DNA from: Breoghania sp963678585
GTDB lineage: Bacteria; Pseudomonadota; Alphaproteobacteria; Rhizobiales; Stappiaceae
Assembly (NCBI GenBank): GCA_963678585.2
Contig: CAXXGA010000002.1
Span: forward strand, 1,550,001 to 1,614,000
Reading direction: 5' to 3'
DNA: 64,000 bases
A program made the position numbers and the translations under genes. Under the pieces are notes generated by a model that worked only from the letters and a program-made list of their open reading frames with translations, searched no databases and was not told the origin of the DNA. Positions 44,124 through 52,221 of the stretch are shown here, piece by piece. Each line of letters opens with the position of its first letter. Within the stretch, counting starts at the first letter, position 1.

Positions 44124-44820
44124 ATCTCAAGCCTCATTTTTGGGCGAAAATAGAAAAGCTGCCGATGAGTAAGGCGTTCATTTTCAACGTGGAGCAATTC
44201 CACCCGGGACCGCCCGAACTGCCGCCGCACGCTCCCCAGACACCTTTCAGACGCCCCTGATCGCCCCGCCCCGACAGCAACCCGCGTGCCGGATGGCAGG
44301 ATATGCCTGCCACATATCTGCCTGCACGAAGGTTTGCCGGAAGAACCGCAACTATCGCGGAAGCGCGCGGTGTGCAGCCTCCATTCAAAGCAATATCCGC
44401 CGAAGCAATACCCGCGCGAAGAACCATCTCAAGGTTTTCAAACAAGCCTATGACAGCGGGCGCTACGGCACAATCGCGATCATGTCGGAGGCGAGCGACG
44501 ACGCGGCGGCGTTCATCGCTCTCGGATCGCCTCGTCTCGATAACGCAGGAGCGCCGACAGCAGGAAGTCGATGACCCGGCGCCTTCCGGTCTTCATTTCC
44601 GCCGTGACTATCGTGTCCGGCGTCTAAGGCTCCCAAAGAAGCCAATGCACGCGTCAGGATGAATCATGTATTCAAACCTTACGCAACGGAAGTGGAAGGC
44701 CTCCCGTAAACGGATGGGAGCCGATCGGACGATACTTGCGGGCAGATGCGTGCAATGGACCCTCGTTCCGAGAGGCTGACCATGCATCCTTGCCGCGACA
44801 CGAGGGGATAAATACAGCTG
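44124..44820. other. Intergenic stretch with a gene relic
   Basis: About 700 bp with no intact gene. It holds the promoter of the Aap-type operon at its left edge, a short C-terminal HlyD-like relic at 44513-44620 (listed separately) and the promoter of the methyltransferase gene at its right edge. Other frames in it show no recognisable protein. Confidence 0.5.
44513..44620 (-). pseudogene. Relic of a HlyD-family type I secretion adaptor (C-terminus only)
   Basis: On the minus strand the 35 codons before the TGA at 44513 read PDTIVTAEMKTG, RRRVIDFLLSALL and RYRDEAIRER. This is the characteristic C-terminus of HlyD/PrtE-type membrane fusion proteins (TAEIKTG-R-V-I-D-F-L-L-S-P-L, ending RER). 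A TAG lies three codons upstream and no further HlyD sequence is recognisable. Only the tail of a lost gene remains. The adjoining ABC exporter and any secreted substrate are absent. Confidence 0.6.
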
Positions 44821-45450
44821 ATGAGCATAGCGAGCGACGCCCGCTTCTGGGACAAGACCTCCCGAAAATACGCCCGAAACGCGGTTGCCGATCCGGCCGG
44901 TTATGAGCGCACGTTGGATTGCACGCGTGAATGCCTCACGCCGCAAAGCTCCGTTCTGGAACTGGGCTGCGGAACGGGGAGCACCGCCCTTGTCCTTGCA
45001 GGCGGCGTGGAGAGCTATCTGGCCACAGATGTCTCGCCCGAGATGATATCCATCGCCAAGTCAAAACACGCCGACAAGCCGGTCCCGGGCCTCACCTTCG
45101 AGACGGCTACCGCGGAAACCGTCGCCGGAACCGGGTACGACGCCATTCTCGGCTTCAACTACCTCCATCTCGTGCGCGATCTTCCCGGCACATTGCGCCG
45201 GATTCACGATCTGCTGAACGACGGCGGGGTGTTCATTTCCAAGACGCCTTGCGTAGGCGACATGAACCCTCTCATCCGGCTTGCCATTCCCGTCATGCGC
45301 GCAATCGGCAAAGCACCCCATGTGTGCGTCTTGCAGGGCGGAGAATTGGGCACGGCGATTGATAAGGCGGGCTTCGAGATCCTCAGGACGGAAAACCACA
45401 ACACCAAGGGCAACGAGCCCCGCCCCTTCATCGTCGCGCATAAAAGGTAG
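44821..45450 (+). CDS. Class I SAM-dependent methyltransferase
   Basis: The 209-residue soluble protein has a Rossmann methyltransferase core: motif I VLELGCGTGSTALVLA, then YLATDVSPEMISIAK (acidic residue binding the ribose), motif IV-like YDAILGFNYLHLVRD and LNDGGVFISKTP. Substrate specificity is not readable. It stands alone between the HlyD relic and the TRAP operon, converging on dctM with a strong shared terminator. Its stop codon lies inside an 18-bp tandem duplication (45433-45468), so the C-terminus may have been altered by slippage. Confidence 0.83.
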   Translation: MSIASDARFWDKTSRKYARNAVADPAGYERTLDCTRECLTPQSSVLELGCGTGSTALVLAGGVESYLATDVSPEMISIAKSKHADKPVPGLTFETATAETVAGTGYDAILGFNYLHLVRDLPGTLRRIHDLLNDGGVFISKTPCVGDMNPLIRLAIPVMRAIGKAPHVCVLQGGELGTAIDKAGFEILRTENHNTKGNEPRPFIVAHKR

Positions 45451-45468
45451 GTCGCGCGTAAAAGGCAG
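45433..45468. repeat. 18-bp tandem duplication across the methyltransferase stop
   Basis: GTCGCGCATAAAAGGTAG and GTCGCGCGTAAAAGGCAG (period 18, two differences) lie at 45433-45450 and 45451-45468, and a third partial GTCGC follows. The first copy encodes the final VAHKR and stop. The second copy would encode a near repeat had the stop been lost. Confidence 0.5.
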
Positions 45469-45495
45469 GTCGCCCGCGAACCGCACGAGAGAACA

Positions 45496-45521
45496 GCCTT
45501 CAGGCGCGTGCGCCTGAAGGC
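45496..45521. terminator. Bidirectional terminator between methyltransferase and dctM
   Basis: GCCTTCAGGCGC-GT-GCGCCTGAAGGC is a perfect 12-bp stem placed between two convergent genes, followed on the plus strand by GAAAAAGG and on the minus strand by TGTTCTCT. It can end both transcripts. Confidence 0.7.
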
Positions 45522-45531
45522 GAAAAAGGCG

Positions 45532-46842
45532 TCAGCCGCCGCCGATCATCGTATTGGGCAGGATCAGCGAGATCGACGGGAACGCAAACAGAAGCGCCAG
45601 CGTCACCAGCATCGCGACCCAGAACGGCAGGACGCCGACGAAGATCTCCCCCAGCCGGACATTCGGCGCAACCGACTTCACGATGAAGACGTTGATCCCC
45701 ACCGGCGGCGAGATCAGACCCATTTCCAGCGTCAGCACCACCAGAACGCCGAACCAGATCGGATCGATGCCGAGCGCAAGGATGACCGGAAAGAAGATCG
45801 GCATCGACAGCACCAGCATCGTGAAGCCTTCCAGAAAGCACCCCAGGACGAGGTAGCACAGAAGGATCAGCGCCAGTACGGCAAGCGAGGGCAACGCCAG
45901 ACCGCTCAGGAAAGCCCCCAGCGCCTGCGGGATATGCGACAGCGCAAGGAACGGGTTCATCATGTGCGCCGCGATCAGGATCAGCATGACGGTCGCCGTG
46001 GTGACGACGGAATCCTTGGAGGCCTGCCACAGACCCGCGATATCGAGGTTGCCGGACACGAACCCGAAGAGGATGACCAGCGCCGCGCCCACGGCTGCAG
46101 CCTCCACCGGCGAGAACAGCCCGCCATAGATCCCGCCGATGGTCAGCACGATGACGCTGGTGATCGGCAGGGCTCCCAGAAGACTGTGGACCTTGCCTTT
46201 CAGCGTCGTACGCGGTCCCGTGGGCGCAAGCCCGGGCCGCACCCAGCACATGACCGTGATCGTCACGATGAACATGGTGAGCAGCAAAATGCCCGGCAGG
46301 ACGCCCGCCAGAAACAGCCGCCCGATGCTCTCCTGCGCAAGGATCGCATAGATGACGAAACCGGTGGAGGGCGGGATCAGGATGCCCAGCGTGCCTCCCG
46401 CAGCCACAGATCCGGCCGCAAGTCTCGGATCGTAGTCGAACCGCTCCATTTCGCTCAGCGAAACCTTGCCCATGGTCAACGCGGAAGCGACCGAGGAGCC
46501 CGACAACGCGGCAAAGCCGCCGCATCCGATGATCGTGGCCGACGCCAGTCCGCCGCGAACCCGGCCGATCAGCGCATAGGCCGCATCGTAGAGACGACGG
46601 CTCATGCCGGTCGCCGAGGCGACATTGCCCATCAGGATGAAAAGCGGAATGACCACCAGTTCCGAAGACGAGGCCAGCGTGAAGCTTTCCGACGCCAGAA
46701 GGCTCGTCGCCGCATCCCAGTTGCGCAACACCGCAACGCCGCCGAAGCCCACGGCAAACATCGCAAAAGCGACGGGAACGCGCAGCACCAGCAGACCGAC
46801 GAGGATCATCAGGCCCGTCACGCCAATCGACATGTCACTCAT
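45532..46842 (-). CDS. TRAP transporter large permease (DctM)
   Basis: The start is ATG 46842 (MSDMSIGVTGLMI), overlapping the dctQ stop (ATGA). The 436-residue protein has about 12 TM segments with DctM signatures: LVVIPLFILMGNVASATGMS, GFAALSGSSVASALTMG, GGTLGILIPPSTGFVIYAIL, LGCFLEGFTMLVLSMPIFFPV and ISPPVGINVFIVKSV. It is the last gene of the P450/LigAB/TRAP transcription unit. It is the second TRAP large permease of the window and clearly distinct from 29361-30647. Confidence 0.92.
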   Translation of the reverse strand: MSDMSIGVTGLMILVGLLVLRVPVAFAMFAVGFGGVAVLRNWDAATSLLASESFTLASSSELVVIPLFILMGNVASATGMSRRLYDAAYALIGRVRGGLASATIIGCGGFAALSGSSVASALTMGKVSLSEMERFDYDPRLAAGSVAAGGTLGILIPPSTGFVIYAILAQESIGRLFLAGVLPGILLLTMFIVTITVMCWVRPGLAPTGPRTTLKGKVHSLLGALPITSVIVLTIGGIYGGLFSPVEAAAVGAALVILFGFVSGNLDIAGLWQASKDSVVTTATVMLILIAAHMMNPFLALSHIPQALGAFLSGLALPSLAVLALILLCYLVLGCFLEGFTMLVLSMPIFFPVILALGIDPIWFGVLVVLTLEMGLISPPVGINVFIVKSVAPNVRLGEIFVGVLPFWVAMLVTLALLFAFPSISLILPNTMIGGG

Positions 46843-47348
46843 TTGGCCACCTCGCCCGTCCGGCCGCTGTGCCCCTTGAACAGAAGAAAGGCGGCGCGCA
46901 TGGAAAGTCCGAAAGCGGTGACGAGCGCAAAGCCTGCCAGCGCATACTGGAACCACGCCTTCGGCAACCGGATGATATTGGTGGACAGGTTCAGCATCCG
47001 CGAAAGAGCAGCGCTTTCAAGAACCGTCCAGGCGATGCCGAAAAAGATCGCAGCGCCCAGAAGCGCGGCCAGCACGTCCGATGCATACCTGAGCCAGCGC
47101 GGCATGTGCGGCTCGAACAGGTCGACCGACAGATGCCCGTCGAGACGTTCGCACAGCGCCATGCCGCCGAAGACGACGATGACCATCGCCATCGTCGAGA
47201 TATCCTGAGCGCCCCTCAGCGGCGCGTGGAAATAGCGCCCGATCACATCGGCGAGGATCACGATCACCTGCGCGATGAGACCGAGCGTTCCAATGAGGGC
47301 GGCCAGACTTGTCAGCCGGGCCGCCCACTGGTCGAGACGGGCGAGCAC
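46839..47348 (-). CDS. TRAP transporter small permease (DctQ)
   Basis: The start chosen is GTG 47348 (169 residues, normal DctQ length), one base after the dctP stop, with a GGGGCGAC purine-rich element upstream. Longer frames would run into dctP. Four TM segments are seen (about 10-35, 45-70, 85-110 and 130-155) with the DctQ stretch LRGAQDISTMAMVIVVFGGM. It bridges the binding protein and the large permease. Confidence 0.85.
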   Translation of the reverse strand: MLARLDQWAARLTSLAALIGTLGLIAQVIVILADVIGRYFHAPLRGAQDISTMAMVIVVFGGMALCERLDGHLSVDLFEPHMPRWLRYASDVLAALLGAAIFFGIAWTVLESAALSRMLNLSTNIIRLPKAWFQYALAGFALVTAFGLSMRAAFLLFKGHSGRTGEVAK

Positions 47349-47349
47349 C

Positions 47350-48333
47350 TCAGTCGTCGCCCCGCATGATGGCCAGCGTATCCCCGGCCTCAAGTTCGGC
47401 GGCGATCTTATCGGCAAGCGGCGCGGTCAGGGCATCGAAGGGAGCGGCCTCTTCTGCGCTCAGTTCGATCACCGTGTTGTCGCCGGTGGCCTTGATGGCC
47501 TCGATGGTGGCCTTCGCCTTGGCGTTCCAGCCGTCTTCGGCGGACTTGGAAAGCTTGCGCCCGGCAATGCTGTCGATGGCCGCCTTTTCCGCCGCGCCCA
47601 ACGCGTTGTAGCGATCCTCGTTCATCACGAAGAAGAACGAGATCTGGCCGAGTGACGCTCCGAGCGTATAGCTGTTGGCGACCTCGTCGAGCTTGAAGTC
47701 CGCAATGGCGGAAGAACCCGTGACGAGCCCGTCGATCAGTCCCATCTGAAGCGCGTTGTAGAGTTCGTTCGCCGGCAACTGCACGGGCGTTGCGCCCAGC
47801 GCCTCGATGACCCGACCGGCCGCCGCGCCCGAAACGCGGATCTTGAGCCCTGCCAGATCTTCCGGCTTGCGGATCACGTGATCCTTCATGATGAAGACAT
47901 TCGGCTCCGCCATATAGAGCGCAAGCGGAACGGTACGAGGAAACTCGCCGGAGATCTTGTCCGCATCATAGGCATCCCAGAGCATGTCGTAACCGGCGCG
48001 GCCCGGCTTCTTCACGCCCGGCAGTTCCGCAAGCATCGTCTTGGAAAACTGCGAGGACGTGTAGCCCGGCAGTCCCCAGGTGACATCCGCCACACCCTGA
48101 ACCGCACGCACATATTGCTCCAGCGGCCCAGCGCCCAGTTCACCGCCGGGATAGACATGAACCTTGAGCGTGGAGCCGTTCGATTCCGCAGCCTTCACAA
48201 AGGGCTCCACCAGCGAACTGGTGACCACATGTTGCGGCGGCACGAAATGCCCGACGCTGATCTCCTCCGCCATCGCAGTGCTCGCCATGGTGAGCCCCGC
48301 CACGACGCAAGCCGCGTGAGTGAACTTGAACAT
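47350..48333 (-). CDS. TRAP transporter substrate-binding protein (DctP)
   Basis: The start is ATG 48333 (MFKFTHAACVVAGL). The 327-residue protein has a signal peptide ending near AMA-EE and a DctP-type fold: GHFVPPQHVVTSSLVEPF, KVHVYPGGELGAGPLEQYV, KPEDLAGLKIRVSGAAAGRV (conserved Arg) and NALQMGLIDGLVTGSSAIADF. Its place after LigAB and YciI genes suggests an aromatic or phenylpropanoid acid as ligand. An 87-bp gap with two hairpins separates it from YciI, possibly setting a higher expression level. Confidence 0.9.
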   Translation of the reverse strand: MFKFTHAACVVAGLTMASTAMAEEISVGHFVPPQHVVTSSLVEPFVKAAESNGSTLKVHVYPGGELGAGPLEQYVRAVQGVADVTWGLPGYTSSQFSKTMLAELPGVKKPGRAGYDMLWDAYDADKISGEFPRTVPLALYMAEPNVFIMKDHVIRKPEDLAGLKIRVSGAAAGRVIEALGATPVQLPANELYNALQMGLIDGLVTGSSAIADFKLDEVANSYTLGASLGQISFFFVMNEDRYNALGAAEKAAIDSIAGRKLSKSAEDGWNAKAKATIEAIKATGDNTVIELSAEEAAPFDALTAPLADKIAAELEAGDTLAIMRGDD

Positions 48334-48360
48334 CAGATTTCCCTCCCATTTGTGCCCGCC

Positions 48361-48420
48361 CCCGGTGACAGTCACCGGGACGGGGCGCTCTCTCCCATGA
48401 GACGGCCTCTCCCAAGGCCG
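48361..48420. repeat. Two hairpins between dctP and yciI-like gene
   Basis: CCCGGTGA-CAG-TCACCGGG (48361-48379) is a perfect 8-bp stem. CGGCCT and AGGCCG (48403-48408 and 48415-48420) form a second stem directly after the YciI stop. Neither is followed by a clear T-run, so message processing or partial attenuation is more likely than full termination. Confidence 0.4.
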
Positions 48421-48732
48421 CTATCTGGTCATCGGATCGATCCGGTGAGCCTGAAACCCGTCCGCCAGCCGCACCAGACGGATGTCCCGCACGATGCCGC
48501 CGGTAGCGAAAGGGTCCCCTTCAGCAAAGGCGCGCGCGTCCCTCTCCTCAGCGGCCTCCAGAATTCCGAAGTGCCCGCGCGCGCTGCCGTCCTCGTTCCA
48601 CACCGCGCTGCCGACCAGAACCCGGGCGAGCCCCTTCCCGCCCGAACCGACCCATTCGCGATGCGCTGGGCGCAACCGGTCCCGATCCAGATCCGTGTCG
48701 CCGTGATGTGTGCATTCCATCAGGAAAAACAT
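48421..48732 (-). CDS. YciI-family protein
   Basis: The start is ATG 48732 (MFFLMECTHHGD). An in-frame TTG one codon earlier is less likely. The 103-residue protein has the YCII-like ferredoxin-like fold: LMECTHHGDTDLDRDRLRPA, then RVLVGSAVWNEDGSARGHFG and FAEGDPFATGGIVRDI, where the conserved Asp-Pro-Phe is typical. Family members include dehydrochlorinases and isomerase-like enzymes beside ring-cleavage pathways. It overlaps the LigB stop by one base, so it may process the ring-cleavage product. The reaction is not known. Confidence 0.82.
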   Translation of the reverse strand: MFFLMECTHHGDTDLDRDRLRPAHREWVGSGGKGLARVLVGSAVWNEDGSARGHFGILEAAEERDARAFAEGDPFATGGIVRDIRLVRLADGFQAHRIDPMTR

Positions 48733-49577
48733 CAAGCCTCTTCATTCTCAAGCACGACCATGCCGGTTCCGGTCATGGATGCGGGCGAAAAATAGTGACT
48801 GTGAACCGTGCGCACGTTTTCATTGAGTGCAGCACGCATCACCAGCCACATGATCAGTTCCGCCCCTTCCGAGCCGAAGGTCTCGACATAATCCTCGCGG
48901 CTCATATCTCGATATTTCTGAGGATTGGAGCCGATCTCTGCGATCCACGCCTTGTCGGCAGCCGCATTGATAAAGCCCGCGCGCGCGCCCTGAAGCTGAT
49001 GGGAGAGCCCGCCCGTGCCGAGGATCGCGACCGTCTCGTCCCTGTCCCAACTTTCGATTGCCGCCCGCAAGGTCTCGCCCAGTTGCCACATGCGCTGTGG
49101 GGTCGGGATCGGATACTGGATCGTGTTGACGAGAATCGGCACGACCTTGACCGGCCATGCCTCCGGCCGCCCGAAGAACAGTTCCATCGGCACCTGCATG
49201 CCGTGATCGACGTCAAGTTCGGCACAGACCAGCGGATCGAAATGGTCTTCCACCATCTTGTCCACGAGGTGCCAGGAAAATTCCTGCGCGCCTTCGAAAT
49301 CGGGAATGGCGCGCGGCCCCCAGCCTTCATCCGCAGGCCGGTAGCGATCGGCAACACCGACAGCCAGCGTCGGCACCTTGTCGAGGAAGAAGGTGTTGCC
49401 GTGGTCGTTGAAGATCACCACCGCGATGTCCGGCTTCTTCTCCGCCATCCATGCTTGCGCGGGGATATAGCCGTCAAAAAGCGGCTTCCACTCCGCGCTG
49501 TCCTTCAAGCCCCTGTCGAGCGCGATGGCAATCGAGGGAACATGGCTCGTCCCGAGCCCGCCGATGATCTTCGCCAT
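48732..49577 (-). CDS. ligB: Extradiol dioxygenase catalytic subunit (LigB type)
   Basis: The start is ATG 49577 (MAKIIGGLGTSHVPS). The 281-residue protein is of the class III (LigB) extradiol family. Likely Fe(II) ligands are His in GLGTSHVPS and in VVIFNDHGNTFF. The acid/base His region is GTGGLSHQLQG. It cleaves a catechol-type ring next to the hydroxyls, as in protocatechuate 4,5-dioxygenase. LigA lies just upstream (4 bp). The exact diol (protocatechuate, gallate, methylgallate or another) is not decided by sequence. Confidence 0.87.
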   Translation of the reverse strand: MAKIIGGLGTSHVPSIAIALDRGLKDSAEWKPLFDGYIPAQAWMAEKKPDIAVVIFNDHGNTFFLDKVPTLAVGVADRYRPADEGWGPRAIPDFEGAQEFSWHLVDKMVEDHFDPLVCAELDVDHGMQVPMELFFGRPEAWPVKVVPILVNTIQYPIPTPQRMWQLGETLRAAIESWDRDETVAILGTGGLSHQLQGARAGFINAAADKAWIAEIGSNPQKYRDMSREDYVETFGSEGAELIMWLVMRAALNENVRTVHSHYFSPASMTGTGMVVLENEEA

Positions 49578-49581
49578 GGGA

Positions 49582-49980
49582 CTAGGCCCCCTCTTTCTTG
49601 CTCTGATCCGCATTCGCCTTCTTGCCGAGGCGCTCGCTCAGAAAGTCCTCATGCGCCATGCCCGCCTGAGCAGCCCCGATTGCAGTGATCGGCACCGGGT
49701 CCACGGCGGAGATTTTCAGGATGTAGAAGAGATTGCCGCCGAGCCGGACCATCTCCTGCCAGTCCCGCGCCGAAACGGCCGCCTTCTGTTCGTCCGTCAG
49801 GTCGAACCGGGCCATATAGGCGGCTTCGTCCTCGACAAAGGCAGCCCGGTTTTCCGGCCGCGAGAGGCCGTTCGCCATCTTGTTGAGTTCGTAGCCCGAT
49901 TGCGCCCGCGCCCGGTCGAACAGCGGGGTTTCGGGAATGCGGTCACCGTCATCGCGGCTCTTCACAGGGGGCACGGTCAT
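49582..49980 (-). CDS. ligA: Extradiol dioxygenase small subunit (LigA type)
   Basis: The 132-residue protein has an all-helical LigA-like domain: YELNKMANGLSRPENRAAF, RFDLTDEQKAAVSARDWQEM and VRLGGNLFYILKISAVDP. LigA caps the active site of LigB. Its start overlaps the upstream hydrolase stop (ATGA). The last 25 residues are basic and polar. Confidence 0.87.
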   Translation of the reverse strand: MTVPPVKSRDDGDRIPETPLFDRARAQSGYELNKMANGLSRPENRAAFVEDEAAYMARFDLTDEQKAAVSARDWQEMVRLGGNLFYILKISAVDPVPITAIGAAQAGMAHEDFLSERLGKKANADQSKKEGA

Positions 49981-50675
49981 TGCTCGCTCCTGTTGGGGGA
50001 CAAAAACGGGATCAGGATTTCGGCAACAGCGTCAGGCTGTTCGACCGGCGCGAAATGCCCGGCATCCTCGATGATCGCCAGCCGTGCATCCGGCAGCAGA
50101 GCCAGCATGGCCTCATGCTGAGCGATCGGGCTCCACACATCCTGCCGCCCCACCATCAGAAGCGTCGGACACGTGATCTGCGAGAGATACAGCGAGGCAT
50201 CGGGACGTCCGAGCAATGCCGCGATCTGGAGGGCATGTTCTTCCGGGTCGCGGCGCATCACCATTTCGGTGAGCGCGCCCATCAGGGCGGCATCACCGTG
50301 CCGGTCGGGATGGACCATGCCGGGAAGCCAGCGGTCTGCCAACGCGCGCATGCCGTTCTCGCGCGCAAAGGCGACGATCTCGGCGCGCTTGGCAGGCTCC
50401 CCCTCCTTCAAGGGATGAATGCCGGTATCCAGCAGCGCCAGCCGCTCCACCCGTTCCGGCGCGATGCGCGCCATCTCCATCGCAACCCGCGCGCCCATCG
50501 AGTGACCGGCCACATGCAGCGGCCCGTCGGCCAATGAGAGGCAATGGCGCGCCATCTCGCCGAGATCATCCATGCCTTCCAGATGCGGCACGACCGCCTC
50601 AGGCAGCGCGCGCGTCACCGCCTCCCAGACAAAGGCGTCGCACAGCAGACCGGGCACGAGAATGGGTGTACTCAT
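49977..50675 (-). CDS. Alpha/beta hydrolase
   Basis: The 232-residue protein has a full triad: Ser in VAGHSMGARVA, Asp in MVGRQDVWSP and His in DAGHFAPVEQP. The fold branch is that of 3-oxoadipate enol-lactonase/PcaD-like and MhpC-like hydrolases. In the operon it sits between the ferredoxin reductase and LigA. It probably hydrolyses an ester of the aromatic substrate or a lactone or ring-cleavage product. ATGA overlaps on both sides show tight coupling. Confidence 0.86.
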   Translation of the reverse strand: MSTPILVPGLLCDAFVWEAVTRALPEAVVPHLEGMDDLGEMARHCLSLADGPLHVAGHSMGARVAMEMARIAPERVERLALLDTGIHPLKEGEPAKRAEIVAFARENGMRALADRWLPGMVHPDRHGDAALMGALTEMVMRRDPEEHALQIAALLGRPDASLYLSQITCPTLLMVGRQDVWSPIAQHEAMLALLPDARLAIIEDAGHFAPVEQPDAVAEILIPFLSPNRSEQ

Positions 50676-51841
50676 AGGGCCGCCAGGTCGAAATCGACCG
50701 CCTCCAGTTGGGATCGTTGGATCGGAGCTACCGCCAGCCGCTTGCGCGCCTGCATATGGGTCTTTGCGTCGTTTACGGTCTCCACGGCGGAAAAACGCTC
50801 GCCTGCGAAACGGAACACCGCCCCGTCGCCGCGCCGCACGCTGTCATCGGCAGGCGAGGAAAGCCCCGCGATCTGAAGCTTGCTGTCCGCCTGATCCGAC
50901 CAGAACCACGCCACCGCCCCATAAGGCGCATCGACGCCCTTCACGAGACGTTTTGCGATGAGGCGGGCATGGTCGGTCGCGGCCTGCACGGATTCCAGCC
51001 GCACCAGACGCCCGGTCGCCTGATCGGGAAAGGCGCAGCAGTCACCAAGCGCGGAAATCGCCGGATCGTCCGTCAGAAGCCGTTCATCGACGACGATGCC
51101 ATTATCCACGGCGAGGCCTGCCTCCGCGGCCAGTTCCGTATTGGGAACGACACCGGCGGCCATCAACACCAGATCGGCATCGATCCGCGCACCGCTTGCG
51201 AGCGTCATGCCATAAACATCGATGCCCGTTACCGGATCGCCCAGAAGCACCGTGGTGCCCATCCCCTCATGGAGAGTGAGAAAATGCGCCGAGGTCCCCG
51301 GCGAGACCGCACGCGCCATCAGCCGGGGCGCGGCTTCGGCAACCGTGACCTCATGGCCGAGACCGCGGGCAACCGCGGCGAATTCCAGACCGATGAACCC
51401 GCCGCCGATGACCGCACACCGCTTCGGCGCATTGAGTGCCGCGCGCAGACGGGCCGCATCCTCAAGGGTTCTGAGGTCGAGCGCGCGGTCTGCCCCCTCG
51501 ATGGGCGGGCGCAGGTTGCGCGTGCCGGTGGCGAGGATCAGATGATCATAGGCAAATGACCGCTCGCCGGCATGAACCGTGCGGGCTTCCCGGTCGATCC
51601 GGTCAATCCACACCCCGTCGATCAGCTCGATTTCGTTCTTCTCGAAAAAGGTTTCCGGCCTGAGACGCAGGGCTTCGGCCTCACCTGTCTTCAGGAAGGC
51701 CTTTGAAAGCGGCGGGCGCTGATACGGCAGGCCGGGCTCCGCGCCGATCACCGTCAGCTGTCCCTCGTATCCTTCCTGCCGCAGGCTGATGGCGGCCTGC
51801 ACGCCGCCCTGCCCGCTGCCGATGATGACGATCCGCTCCAT
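50672..51841 (-). CDS. FAD-dependent ferredoxin reductase
   Basis: The 389-residue protein has two Rossmann motifs: IIGSGQGGVQAAISLRQEGY (FAD) and CAVIGGGFIGLEFAAVARGL (NAD(P)H). VPNTELAAEAGLAVDNGIVV and ALGDCCAFPD also match the BphA4/PdR class. It passes electrons from NAD(P)H to the [2Fe-2S] ferredoxin encoded 4 bp upstream, which feeds the P450. The presence of reductase, ferredoxin and P450 in one operon makes this a self-sufficient class I system. Confidence 0.92.
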   Translation of the reverse strand: MERIVIIGSGQGGVQAAISLRQEGYEGQLTVIGAEPGLPYQRPPLSKAFLKTGEAEALRLRPETFFEKNEIELIDGVWIDRIDREARTVHAGERSFAYDHLILATGTRNLRPPIEGADRALDLRTLEDAARLRAALNAPKRCAVIGGGFIGLEFAAVARGLGHEVTVAEAAPRLMARAVSPGTSAHFLTLHEGMGTTVLLGDPVTGIDVYGMTLASGARIDADLVLMAAGVVPNTELAAEAGLAVDNGIVVDERLLTDDPAISALGDCCAFPDQATGRLVRLESVQAATDHARLIAKRLVKGVDAPYGAVAWFWSDQADSKLQIAGLSSPADDSVRRGDGAVFRFAGERFSAVETVNDAKTHMQARKRLAVAPIQRSQLEAVDFDLAAL

Positions 51842-51845
51842 CGGC

Positions 51846-52169
51846 TCAGACCTGCTCTTCGGGCAGAAGAACCCGCAATCCGTCGAGATCCTCGCTGAGC
51901 CTGATCTGGCACGACAGCCGCGAGGTCGGCGTCACGTCGGAAGCCGCGCATTCCAGCATGTCGTCCTCGCCGTCCTTGCGCGGGCCGGTCTTCTCCACCC
52001 ACGCCTCATCGACATGGCAATGACAGGTGGCGCACATCATCGAGCCGCCGCATTCGCCGACGATGCCCTCGACGTTGTTGTCGAGCGCGGTCTGCATCAC
52101 GCTTGCGCCGGGCTCTCCCTCGACGGTCGTTTCCGTGCCGTCGAAGGCGACATAAGTCACCTTGACCAT
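51846..52169 (-). CDS. [2Fe-2S] ferredoxin (putidaredoxin type)
   Basis: The 107-residue protein has the cluster-binding pattern C-x5-C-x2-C in VGECGGSMMCATCHCHV with the fourth Cys in MLECAASDV, as in Pdx/adrenodoxin-type ferredoxins. The N-terminus YVAFDGTETTVEGEPG is the family's beta hairpin. It carries electrons between the reductase and the P450. The gene lies 52 bp after the P450 stop. Confidence 0.93.
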   Translation of the reverse strand: MVKVTYVAFDGTETTVEGEPGASVMQTALDNNVEGIVGECGGSMMCATCHCHVDEAWVEKTGPRKDGEDDMLECAASDVTPTSRLSCQIRLSEDLDGLRVLLPEEQV

Positions 52170-52221
52170 GAAGTTCCTCCAGTTTTCCTATCGAGATACG
52201 CCGCTTCTTTCGGGCGGTCGT

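Noticed and set aside
44293..44662. Rightward frames of 93-119 codons between aapQ-like and methyltransferase genes
   Set aside because: They read through the HlyD relic on the opposite strand and show no family features.
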